Assembly (NCBI RefSeq): GCF_029263155.1
Contig: NZ_JAJCYB010000130.1
Coordinates: 1-62,678, forward strand
DNA from: Pseudonocardia sp.
GTDB lineage: Bacteria; Actinomycetota; Actinomycetes; Mycobacteriales; Pseudonocardiaceae
DNA: 62,678 bases
Direction: 5' to 3'
This document shows positions 41,909 to 49,792 of this stretch, piece by piece; position 1 is the first letter of the stretch; every line of letters starts with the position of its first letter. The notes under the pieces are model-generated. The model had not been told where the DNA came from. It did no database searches and worked only from the letters and a program-made list of their open reading frames with translations. The translations under genes were made by a program, and so were the position numbers.

Positions 41909-44900
41909 GTGATTCATCCCACCGGGACCCCGGCCACCGGCTGGATCCGCCGGCTGACCGGTGCCTGCATGCGCCACCGCCGCGTGGCGATCGCCGCGCT
42001 GGTGGCGTCCGCGCTGGGCGTCAGCCTGGAGGCGGTCGGGCCGCTGCTCACCCGCGTGGCCGTCGACGAGGCCGTCGCGGGTTCCACCGCCTCCCTCGGC
42101 ACGGTCGTCGTGGCGATCGCCGCGCTGGCGCTGGTCCGCTTCGCGGCCTCGTTCCTGCGTCGCTTCCTGGCCGGGCGCCTGGCCCTGGACGTCCAGCACG
42201 ACCTGCGCCGGCAGGTGTTCGCATCGGTCCAGCGCCTCGACGGTCAGCGCCAGGACGCGCTGCGCACCGGCCAGGTGGTGTCGCGCTCGATCACCGATCT
42301 GCAGCTCGTGCAGTCGCTGCTGTCGATGGTGCCGCTGGCGCTGGGGTCGGTGGTGCTGGTCGTGGCCTCGGTCGGGGCGATGCTGTGGCTCTCCCCGCTG
42401 CTCACGCTCGTCGCGCTGGTCCTGCTGCCGCTCGCCGCCTACGTCACGGCCCGGGCGCGGGCGTCGCTGTTCCCCGCCACCTGGTCGGCGCAGCAGCGGG
42501 CCGCCGACGTCGCGCAGCAGGTGGAGGAGACGGTCACCGGCGTGCGCGTCGTCAAGGGGTTCGGGCAGGAGGCCCGCGAGGTCGGGACGCTGGAGCGGCG
42601 CGCCGCCACGCTGTTCGCGGAGCGGATGCGCGCCGCGCGGCTCACCGCCCGGCTCAACCCCACGCTGCTGGCGCTGCCCACGCTCGGGCAGGTGGGGGTC
42701 ATCGGCTTGGGCGGGTACCTCGCGCTGACCGGCTCGATCACGCTGGGCACGTTCCTCGCCTTCACCACCTACGTGGCCGGTCTGGTCGGGCCCGCGCGGC
42801 TGCTGGGGTCGCTGGTCGTGAGCGCGCAGCTCGCGCGGGCGGGCGTCGAGCGGGTGTACGACCTGGTGGACTCCCAGCCCGACGTCGTCGACCCGGAGGT
42901 GCCCTCGCAGCTGCCGGAGGGCCCGCTGTCGGTCGAGCTGGACGGCGTGCGCTTCGGCTACTCGCGCCGCGAGCCCGTCCTCGACGGGGTCTCGCTGCGC
43001 GTCGAGCCGGGCGAGACGCTGGCCCTGGTCGGCACGGCGGGATCGGGCAAGTCGACGGTGGCGCTGCTGCTGCCGCGCTTCTACGACCCGCAGGCCGGCG
43101 AGCTGCGCCTCGGCGGGGTGCCGCTGCCCGACCTGCGCCTGGCCGACCTGCGCCGCGAGCTGGGGGTGGTGTTCGAGGAGGCGTTCCTGTTCTCCGACAC
43201 CATCCGCGCCAACATCGCCTACGGCTGCCCCGACGCCTCGGAGGCCGAGGTGCTCGCGGCCGCGCGGGCCGCGCAGGTGCACGAGTTCGTCGACCGCCTC
43301 CCCGACGGCTACGACACGCTGGTCGGCGAGCGCGGCCTGACGCTGTCGGGCGGGCAGCGCCAGCGCATCGCGCTGGCCCGCGCGGTGCTCACCGACCCCC
43401 GCGTGCTCGTGCTCGACGACGCCACCTCGGCCGTCGACAGCGCCACCGAGGCCGCCATCCACGACACCCTGCGCACGCTGACCAGCGGGCGGACCACGCT
43501 GCTCGTGGCCCACCGCCGCTCCACGCTCGCGCTGGCCGACCGGGTCGCCGTGCTCGACGGCGGGCACGTCGTCGACGTCGGCACCGAGGCCGAGCTGACG
43601 GCGCGCTGCGCGCTGTTCCGCGAGCTGCTGGCCGTGGACGAGCCCGTCCCCGCCACGGACGCGGGGCCCGGCGGGGTCACACCGGAGCTCTGGCCCGCGC
43701 CGGAACCCGTGGCCACCGGCTCCGGCGCGCTGCGGACCGCGGCGGCCTCGGCGGGTACCGGCCGGGGGTCGGGCGGCGGTGGCCCCTCGGCGATGGTGGG
43801 CGCGATACCCGTCAGCGAGACCCTGCTCGCCGCCGTCGACGCCCTGCCGCCCGCTCGCGAGACACCCCGCCTGGGCGGCGAGGATCCCACCGCGCCCGAC
43901 CCCGGTTTCCACCTGGCGACGCTGCTGCGCCCGGTGCGCGGCCTGATCGCGCTCACCGTCGTGCTCGTGTCGCTGGACGCCCTGAGCACGCTCGCCTTCC
44001 CCACCGTGGCGCGCCTGGCCGTCGACGGCGGCATCACCGCCGGCTCGACGTCGGTGCTGCTCACGGCCACGCTGCTGGGGCTCGGGGTGGTCGCGGTGAG
44101 CTGGCTGGTGGTGGCGCTGCAGACCGTCACCACGGCGCGGGCCGGGGAGAGCCTGCTCTACCTGCTGCGCGTGCGCAGCTACGCCCACCTGCAGCGCCTC
44201 GGGCTGGACTTCTACGAGCGCGAGCTGTCGGGGCGGATCATGACGCGGATGACCACCGACGTCGACGCGCTCTCGGCGTTCCTGCAGACCGGGCTGGCCC
44301 AGGCCGTGGTCAGCCTGCTCACCGTGGTCGGGGTGGCGGTGGCGCTGCTGCTCACCGACCCCGAGCTGGCCGCGGTGGCGCTCGCGGTGCTGCCGGTGCT
44401 GATCGCGGCCACCGTGGTCTTCCGGCGCCTGTCGTCTCGGGCCTACGCCGAGGCCCGGGAGAAGGTCAGCGCCGTCAACGCCGACATGCAGGAGAACGTC
44501 TCCGGCGTGCGGATCGCCCAGGCCTACGTCCGCGAGGAGCGCAGCGCCGCCGCGTTCGCCGGCCGCAGCGACGCCTACCGCCGCAGCCGCCTGCGGGCCC
44601 AGCGCTACATCGCCACCTACTTCCCGTTCGTGGCATTGCTCTCCGACGTCGCCCAGGTCGCGGTGCTCGGCGTCGGCGCCGCCCGGGTGGCGGCGGGCGA
44701 CCTCACCCCCGGCGTGCTGACGGCGTTCCTGCTCTACCTCGGGCTGTTCTTCGCACCGGTCCAGCAGCTCTCCCAGGTGTTCGACGCCTACCAGCAGGCC
44801 CGCATCGGGCTGACCCGGATCTCGGAGCTGCTGCGCACGCCCACGTCGGCGGCCCCGGCCGTCGACCCCGTCGCGGTGCCCGACCGGCTGCGCGGGGAGA

Positions 44901-45631
44901 TCGAGCTGCGCGACCTCGGCTTCTCCTACGCAGGGGCGGCGACCCCCGCGCTGGACGCGGTGTCGCTGCGCGTGGCCCCCGGGGAGACGGTGGCGCTGGT
45001 CGGGGCCACCGGCGCGGGCAAGTCCACGCTGGTCAAGCTGCTCGCCCGGTTCTACGAGGCCGGCACGGGTGCGGTGCTCGTCGACGGGGTCGACGTGCGC
45101 CGCTACCCGCTCGAGGCGTACCGCAGGCGGTTGGGGGTGGTGCCGCAGGAGCCGCACCTGTTCAGCGGCGACATCGCGGCGAACATCGCCTACGGGCGGC
45201 CCGACGCCACCCCGGAGCAGATCGAGGCGGCGGCCCGGGCCGTCGGCGCGATCGAGCTGGTCCGCGGCCTCCCGCTGGGGTTCCGCCATCCCGTCGGCGA
45301 GCGCGGCCAGGGCCTGTCCGCGGGGCAGCGCCAGCTCGTCGCGCTCGCCAGGGCCGAGCTGGTGGACCCGGACCTGTTGCTGTTCGACGAGGCCACCGCC
45401 GCCCTGGACCCCGCCACCGAGGCTGCGGTGCTCGCGGCGGGCGACCGGCTCACCTCGCGGCGTACCGCGTTCGTCGTGGCGCACCGCCTCGCCACCGCCG
45501 CCCGCGCCGACCGCATCGTCGTGCTCGACGGCGGCCGGATCGTCGAGCAGGGCCCGCACGCCGCGCTGCTCGCCGCCGGGGGCGCCTACGCCCGGCTGTG
45601 GCGCGCCGGTGAGCTGGAACCGGCGGCCTGA
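41909..45631 (+). CDS. Fused two-module ABC exporter (Rv0194-like)
   Basis: 1240 residues from GTG 41909. Order: TMD1 (about 20-310), NBD1 (345-575), a linker of about 95 residues, TMD2 (680-965), NBD2 (995-1235). NBD1: Walker A G375-TAGSGK-S382, signature LSGGQRQRIALARA, Walker B with D503-D504, so the catalytic Glu is Asp. NBD2: Walker A G1032-ATGAGK-S, signature altered to LSAGQRQLVALARA, catalytic E1161. This asymmetry, one degenerate and one canonical ATP site, is that of heterodimeric exporters. M. tuberculosis Rv0194, a multidrug exporter, has the same fused layout. The substrate is unknown. Confidence 0.92.
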   Translation: MIHPTGTPATGWIRRLTGACMRHRRVAIAALVASALGVSLEAVGPLLTRVAVDEAVAGSTASLGTVVVAIAALALVRFAASFLRRFLAGRLALDVQHDLRRQVFASVQRLDGQRQDALRTGQVVSRSITDLQLVQSLLSMVPLALGSVVLVVASVGAMLWLSPLLTLVALVLLPLAAYVTARARASLFPATWSAQQRAADVAQQVEETVTGVRVVKGFGQEAREVGTLERRAATLFAERMRAARLTARLNPTLLALPTLGQVGVIGLGGYLALTGSITLGTFLAFTTYVAGLVGPARLLGSLVVSAQLARAGVERVYDLVDSQPDVVDPEVPSQLPEGPLSVELDGVRFGYSRREPVLDGVSLRVEPGETLALVGTAGSGKSTVALLLPRFYDPQAGELRLGGVPLPDLRLADLRRELGVVFEEAFLFSDTIRANIAYGCPDASEAEVLAAARAAQVHEFVDRLPDGYDTLVGERGLTLSGGQRQRIALARAVLTDPRVLVLDDATSAVDSATEAAIHDTLRTLTSGRTTLLVAHRRSTLALADRVAVLDGGHVVDVGTEAELTARCALFRELLAVDEPVPATDAGPGGVTPELWPAPEPVATGSGALRTAAASAGTGRGSGGGGPSAMVGAIPVSETLLAAVDALPPARETPRLGGEDPTAPDPGFHLATLLRPVRGLIALTVVLVSLDALSTLAFPTVARLAVDGGITAGSTSVLLTATLLGLGVVAVSWLVVALQTVTTARAGESLLYLLRVRSYAHLQRLGLDFYERELSGRIMTRMTTDVDALSAFLQTGLAQAVVSLLTVVGVAVALLLTDPELAAVALAVLPVLIAATVVFRRLSSRAYAEAREKVSAVNADMQENVSGVRIAQAYVREERSAAAFAGRSDAYRRSRLRAQRYIATYFPFVALLSDVAQVAVLGVGAARVAAGDLTPGVLTAFLLYLGLFFAPVQQLSQVFDAYQQARIGLTRISELLRTPTSAAPAVDPVAVPDRLRGEIELRDLGFSYAGAATPALDAVSLRVAPGETVALVGATGAGKSTLVKLLARFYEAGTGAVLVDGVDVRRYPLEAYRRRLGVVPQEPHLFSGDIAANIAYGRPDATPEQIEAAARAVGAIELVRGLPLGFRHPVGERGQGLSAGQRQLVALARAELVDPDLLLFDEATAALDPATEAAVLAAGDRLTSRRTAFVVAHRLATAARADRIVVLDGGRIVEQGPHAALLAAGGAYARLWRAGELEPAA

Positions 45632-45638
45632 TGACTGC

Positions 45639-45644
45639 TAATAT
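45639..45644 (+). promoter_or_regulatory. TAATAT -10 element giving a leaderless toxin-antitoxin mRNA
   Basis: TAATAT at 45639-45644 ends 6 bases before the antitoxin ATG at 45651, so transcription would begin at or next to the start codon. A weak TGGAAC (45615-45620) could act as -35. No ribosome site is present, in agreement with a leaderless mRNA. Confidence 0.65.
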
Positions 45645-45650
45645 GACCAC

Positions 45651-45878
45651 ATGACCAGAACCATGACCGCCTCGGACGTCAAGGCCCGGATCCTCGCCGT
45701 GCTGGACGAGGTCGCCGAGGGGGCCGAGGTGGAGATCACCAAACACGGTCGGGTGGTCGCCCGCCTGGTGCCGGCGGGTGGGCCGGCCGCCTCGGCCGGA
45801 AGTCTGGTCGGCGTGGCCCGCACGGTGGCCGAGGACGACGAGCTGTTCTCGACCGGCGAGTCGTGGGAGCACTCCTGA
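45651..45878 (+). CDS. Phd/YefM-family antitoxin
   Basis: 75 residues from ATG 45651. The Phd DNA-binding fold reads MTASDVKARILAVLDEVAEG, AEVEITKHGRVVARLVPAGG; the acidic C-terminal tail EDDELFSTGESWEHS is the usual toxin-binding segment. It precedes and overlaps a PIN-domain toxin, the standard type II order. The antitoxin should bind and repress its own promoter and neutralise the RNase. Confidence 0.88.
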   Translation: MTRTMTASDVKARILAVLDEVAEGAEVEITKHGRVVARLVPAGGPAASAGSLVGVARTVAEDDELFSTGESWEHS

Positions 45879-46267
45879 GCACGGTCCAGCTCGACACCCA
45901 TGTCCTGCAGTGGTGGTCGGCCGAGCCGGAGCGACTCAGTCACGGCGCCACCGAGCTGATCCGATCCGCAGGCGAACTCGCCGTCGCCGGCATCACCTGG
46001 TACGAGCTGGCGTGGCTCGCCCACAACGAGCGGATTCTCGTGACGATCCCGATCGGCTCGTGGCTGCGCCGGCTCTCCGCGGAGATCCGGACGGTCGGTC
46101 TCACCCCGGCGATCGCACACGGTGCGGCGACGCTGCCGTCCGGCTTCCCCGGCGACCCCGCCGACCGCATCATCTACGCCACGGCGGTCGAGCACGGCTG
46201 GCCGCTGGTGACGAAGGACCGTCGACTGCGAGCTCATCAGTCGCCCAGACAGGTCGCCTACTGGTGA
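45863..46267 (+). CDS. PIN-domain ribonuclease toxin (VapC-like)
   Basis: 134 residues from GTG 45863, overlapping the antitoxin by 16 bases. The PIN acidic residues are visible: D11 in VQLDTHVLQWW, Glu in ITWYELAWLA, Asp in GDPADRIIYATA and Asp in PLVTKDRRLR. The family cleaves tRNA or other structured RNAs when freed from antitoxin. The motifs are intact, so the module looks functional. A short hairpin at 46291-46308 follows the stop. Confidence 0.9.
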   Translation: MGALLSTVQLDTHVLQWWSAEPERLSHGATELIRSAGELAVAGITWYELAWLAHNERILVTIPIGSWLRRLSAEIRTVGLTPAIAHGAATLPSGFPGDPADRIIYATAVEHGWPLVTKDRRLRAHQSPRQVAYW

Positions 46268-46290
46268 TGTCCGGCAGATGATGCGCTTCC

Positions 46291-46308
46291 CTGCCCGATT
46301 TCGGGCAG
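46291..46308 (+). terminator. Short hairpin after the toxin gene
   Basis: CTGCCCGATTTCGGGCAG is an 8-bp perfect stem with a 2-base loop, 24 bp after the toxin stop. There is no T-run. It may end the toxin-antitoxin transcript just before the next promoter. Confidence 0.55.
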
Positions 46309-46312
46309 GAAG

Positions 46313-46342
46313 TTGGCATTCCGAGGTGTCAGGCTGCAGTAT
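46313..46342 (+). promoter_or_regulatory. Promoter for the small gene at 46350
   Basis: TTGGCA at 46313-46318 and CAGTAT at 46337-46342, with an 18-bp spacer. The -10 ends 7 bases before GTG 46350, so a leaderless mRNA starting at the GTG is predicted. Confidence 0.6.
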
Positions 46343-46349
46343 CTTGCCC

Positions 46350-46610
46350 GTGCCCCACGGCGATCTCGTCGCGCATCTCGTGCGCAGCACCCCACTGAGC
46401 GCGAGCGAGGCGGCGCGGGTCGTGGCCGAGGTGCTGGGCTACTTCGCCGAGCCGGTGGAGGAGTTCGTCCGCCGCCGGCATCGCGAGCTGCAGACGCGTG
46501 GGCAGCACAACGACCAGATCTTCGCCGTGCTCGCGGCCGAGCTGGCGACGCGACGGGTGGCCCCGCCCGCGCTCTCGGCCCGGCAGCTGCGTCGCATCGT
46601 CTACGGATAG
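46350..46610 (+). CDS. Small conserved helical protein
   Basis: GTG 46350 gives 86 residues; the frame is open upstream, but the promoter spacing and the lack of a ribosome site support a leaderless start here. It opens VPHGDLVAHLVRSTPLSASE and ends with a conserved-looking ALSARQLRRIVYG. The middle contains EEFVRRRHRELQTRG and FAVLAAELATRR. Mainly helical and basic, perhaps an RNA-binding or adaptor protein. I recall the family as widespread but without a known function. It is 26 bp before glmS. Confidence 0.7.
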   Translation: MPHGDLVAHLVRSTPLSASEAARVVAEVLGYFAEPVEEFVRRRHRELQTRGQHNDQIFAVLAAELATRRVAPPALSARQLRRIVYG

Positions 46611-46636
46611 ACCCGCCCCCCTAGGAGAACCCCACC

Positions 46637-48463
46637 ATGTGCGGAATCGTCGGCTACGTCGGCCCGCAGGACGCCGCCCCGATCCTCGTCGAGGGTCTGG
46701 GCCGGCTGGAGTACCGCGGCTACGACTCCGCCGGCCTGGCGGTCACCACGAAGTCCGGGCTCAAGGTGCGCAAGGTCAGCGGGAGGGTGGCGGCGCTGGC
46801 CGCGGACCTGCCCGCGCGGTTCAAGGGTGCCCCGGGTATCGGGCACACGCGCTGGGCCACCCACGGCGGCCCGACCCCGGAGAACGCGCACCCGCACACC
46901 GACACCGCCGGCCGCATCGCCGTGGTCCACAACGGCATCATCGAGAACGCCGAGGAGCTGCGCGCCAAGCTCACCGCCGACGGAGTCGAGTTCGCCAGCC
47001 AGACCGACACCGAGTGCGTGGCGCACCTGATCGCGTCGGCGTTCGCGGCGGGGGCCGACGACCTTGAGCAGGCCGTGCGCTGGGCACTGCGGCAGGTGGT
47101 CGGCGCCTACGGTCTCGCGGTGATCGACGCCGAGCACCCCGACCGCATCGTCGTGGCCCGCAACGGCAGCCCGGTGCTGCTCGGCGTCGGCGAGAAGGAG
47201 ATGTTCGTCGCCTCCGACGTCGCGGCGCTCGTGGGCTACACCCGCCAGGTCGTCTACCTCGACGACGGCGAGCTGGCCACGCTCACCGCCACCGGGTACC
47301 GCACGTTCACCCTCGACGACACGTCCACGGCCAAGAGCCCGTCCACGATCGACTGGGACGTCGTCGGCGCGGAGATCGGCGACCACGCCCACTTCCTCAT
47401 CAAGGAGATCGGCGAGCAGCCGCTGACACTGACCCGCGCACTGGCCGGGCGACTGGACGAGCGCTTCTCCACCGCGCACCTGGGCGGGCTCAACCTGTCG
47501 GTGCGCGAGGCGCGGGAGTTCCGCCGCGTGAAGATCCTCGGCTGCGGCAGCGCCTGCTACGCGGGCGACCTCGGCGCGCAGCTCATCGAGGACCTCGCCC
47601 GGCTGCCCGCCTCCAGCGAGCCGGCCAGCGAGTTCCGCTACCGCAATCCCGTCGTCGAGCCGGACACCCTCTACGTCGCGGTGAGCCAGTCCGGCGAGAC
47701 CGTCGACACCCTCGCCGCCGTGCAGGAGCTGCAGCGCAAGGGCGGGCGCGTGATCGGCATCATCAACGTCGTGGGGTCGACGATCGCGCGGCAGGTCGAC
47801 GGCGGCATCTACCTGCACGCCGGCGCGGAGATGTCGGTGGCGGCCACGAAGTCGTTCACGTCCACGGTCACCGCGTTCGCGCTGCTCGCCCTGCACCTGG
47901 GCCGGATCCGCGACCTCTCGCCCACCGACGGCGCCCGGATCATCGCCGGGCTGCAGCGGCTGCCCGAGCAGGTCGAGGAGATCCTCACGCTCTCCGACGA
48001 GATCGCCGAGGTGGCCCGCGAGCTCGCGCCCAGCCCCAGCATGATGTTCGTGGGGCGCCGCCGCGGCTGGCCGGTGGCGCGGGAAGGCGCGCAGAAGCTC
48101 AAGGAGATCTCCTACATCCACGCCGAGGCCTACCCGTCGGCCGAGCTCAAGCACGGACCGCTGGCACTGATCAGCCCGGAGATGCCCACCGTCGCCGTCG
48201 TGCCCGACGACGAGCTGCTGGAGAAGAACACCTCCACGCTCTCGGAGATCAAGGCGCGCAGCGGGCGGGTGGTCGCCCTGGCCCACCGGCAGCTGCCCGC
48301 CGAGCTCGCCGACCGCACCCTGGTGATCCCCCGCAACGAGCCGGAGCTGGACCCGATCCTGCTCTCGGTCCCGCTGCAGCTGCTCGCCTACCACGCCGCG
48401 GTGGCGCTGGAACGCGACGTCGACAAGCCCCGCAACCTCGCGAAGAGCGTCACGGTCGAGTAG
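46637..48463 (+). CDS. glmS: Glutamine-fructose-6-phosphate aminotransferase (isomerizing)
   Basis: 608 residues from ATG 46637, with AGGAGA upstream. The N-terminal glutaminase uses C2 (MCGIVGYVG) and has HTRWATHGGPTPENAHPH. Two SIS domains follow (KILGCGSACYAGDLGAQLIE, YVAVSQSGETVDTLAAVQEL), and the ending is DKPRNLAKSVTVE. It makes glucosamine-6-phosphate, the first step toward UDP-GlcNAc and so peptidoglycan. The normal CGTSxHAG is CGSACYAG here, a conservative change. No glmS ribozyme can fit in the 26-bp gap upstream. Confidence 0.97.
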   Translation: MCGIVGYVGPQDAAPILVEGLGRLEYRGYDSAGLAVTTKSGLKVRKVSGRVAALAADLPARFKGAPGIGHTRWATHGGPTPENAHPHTDTAGRIAVVHNGIIENAEELRAKLTADGVEFASQTDTECVAHLIASAFAAGADDLEQAVRWALRQVVGAYGLAVIDAEHPDRIVVARNGSPVLLGVGEKEMFVASDVAALVGYTRQVVYLDDGELATLTATGYRTFTLDDTSTAKSPSTIDWDVVGAEIGDHAHFLIKEIGEQPLTLTRALAGRLDERFSTAHLGGLNLSVREAREFRRVKILGCGSACYAGDLGAQLIEDLARLPASSEPASEFRYRNPVVEPDTLYVAVSQSGETVDTLAAVQELQRKGGRVIGIINVVGSTIARQVDGGIYLHAGAEMSVAATKSFTSTVTAFALLALHLGRIRDLSPTDGARIIAGLQRLPEQVEEILTLSDEIAEVARELAPSPSMMFVGRRRGWPVAREGAQKLKEISYIHAEAYPSAELKHGPLALISPEMPTVAVVPDDELLEKNTSTLSEIKARSGRVVALAHRQLPAELADRTLVIPRNEPELDPILLSVPLQLLAYHAAVALERDVDKPRNLAKSVTVE

Positions 48464-48478
48464 GCGAGGATCTCCGGC

Positions 48479-49792
48479 ATGCTCCCCGGTACCGCCGCCA
48501 CCCTGCTCGCCCGGACCGCCCGCGCGCAGCGCGACGGCCGCGTGCCGTCGCTGGTCGCCGGGGTGGTGCGGGACGGCGGGCTGGTGTGGTCGGCCGCGCG
48601 CGGTGCCGTCGACGAGCCCCACCGGGACGTGCAGTACCGGCTGGGGTCGATCAGCAAGACGGTCACGGCGATCACCGTGCTGCGGCTGCGCGACGAGGGT
48701 CTGCTCGACCTCGACGACGCGTTGGAGCAGCACCTGCCCGGCACGCCGCTCGGGGACCGGACGGTCGGTCAGCTGCTGTCGCACCTGGCCGGAGCGGGCT
48801 CGGAGAGCCCGGGCACCTGGTGGGAGCGCGCGCCCGGCACCACGCTGGAGGGCCTCGGCCTGTCCGACGCCGACGTGGTGGCGCCCGCGGCGCGCCGATT
48901 CCACTACTCGAACCTCGGCTTCGGGCTGCTCGGCGAAGTCGTCGCCGGGATCCGCGGGCGGCCCTGGGTGGAGGTCGCGCGCGACGAGGTGCTCCTGCCG
49001 CTGGGCATGACCCGCACGACCCCGCGCCCGGACGGCCGGGCGGCGCAGGGCTACGCGGTGCACCCGTGGGCCGACGTCGTGCAGGTCGAGCCGGAGCACG
49101 ACGCGGTCGCGATGGCGCCCGCCGGGCAGCTGTGGGCCACCGCCACCGATCTCGCCCGGCTCGCGGTGTTCCTGTTGGGCGACACCGGTGACGTCCTCTC
49201 GCCCGACACGGTCGAGGAGATGGCGATGCCCGCCGGCGTCGACCCGTCGGTGCCGGGGTGGTCGGCCTACGGCCTCGGTGTCCAGGTCCAGCGCCAGGAC
49301 GCGACCGTGCTGGTCGGGCACGGCGGATCGATGCCCGGCTTCCTGGCCGGGCTCTGGGTGGACCGGGACGAGGGCACCGGCGCGCTCGCGCTGGCCAACG
49401 TCACCTCCGGTCTGGACGGCGCGCTCCCGGCGGGCCTGCTGGCGGACCTGCGTGCCGCCGAGCCGCGGATCGTCGCCCCCTGGACGCCCGCGCCGTCGCC
49501 GGTGCCGCTGGAGCTGCTCGGCCCCTGGTACTGGGGCCCGTCCCCGTACGTGCTGCGCGCGGTGCCGGGCGGGTTGCTGCACCTGGGCGGGCTGGGCAGG
49601 CCCGGTCGCTCCAGCCGGTTCCGTCCCGGCCCCGACGGCACCTGGATCGGCCTCGACGGCTACTTCGCCGGGGAGACGCTGCGCCTGGACCCACTCGCGC
49701 TGAACCTGGCCACGTTCGTGTTCACCCGGACCCCCTACGACCCGGCCGCCCCCGTGCCGGGCGGGGTGGACGGGTCGGGGTGGTGCCCCTAG
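48479..49792 (+). CDS. Beta-lactamase-fold serine hydrolase
   Basis: 437 residues from ATG 48479, 15 bp after glmS, with GGCGAGGA upstream. Motifs of class C/esterase-type enzymes: S57-I-S-K60 in YRLGSISKTVTAI, Y-S-N in RRFHYSNLGFGLLG, and HGG in VLVGHGGSMPGF. No signal peptide is apparent, so it may act in the cytoplasm. The C-terminal 110 residues form an extra beta-rich domain (PWYWGPSPYVLRAVPGG). It may be an esterase or peptidase; a beta-lactamase role is unlikely without export. It probably shares a transcript with glmS. Its stop overlaps that of the convergent regulator. Confidence 0.9.
   Translation: MLPGTAATLLARTARAQRDGRVPSLVAGVVRDGGLVWSAARGAVDEPHRDVQYRLGSISKTVTAITVLRLRDEGLLDLDDALEQHLPGTPLGDRTVGQLLSHLAGAGSESPGTWWERAPGTTLEGLGLSDADVVAPAARRFHYSNLGFGLLGEVVAGIRGRPWVEVARDEVLLPLGMTRTTPRPDGRAAQGYAVHPWADVVQVEPEHDAVAMAPAGQLWATATDLARLAVFLLGDTGDVLSPDTVEEMAMPAGVDPSVPGWSAYGLGVQVQRQDATVLVGHGGSMPGFLAGLWVDRDEGTGALALANVTSGLDGALPAGLLADLRAAEPRIVAPWTPAPSPVPLELLGPWYWGPSPYVLRAVPGGLLHLGGLGRPGRSSRFRPGPDGTWIGLDGYFAGETLRLDPLALNLATFVFTRTPYDPAAPVPGGVDGSGWCP

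Noticed and set aside
40973..45612. Very long open frames on both strands across the ABC exporter
   Set aside because: They lie in alternative frames of the 1240-residue exporter, with its complete motifs; products are low-complexity.
46611..46636. glmS ribozyme upstream of glmS
   Set aside because: Only 26 bases separate the preceding stop from the glmS start, too short for the ribozyme.
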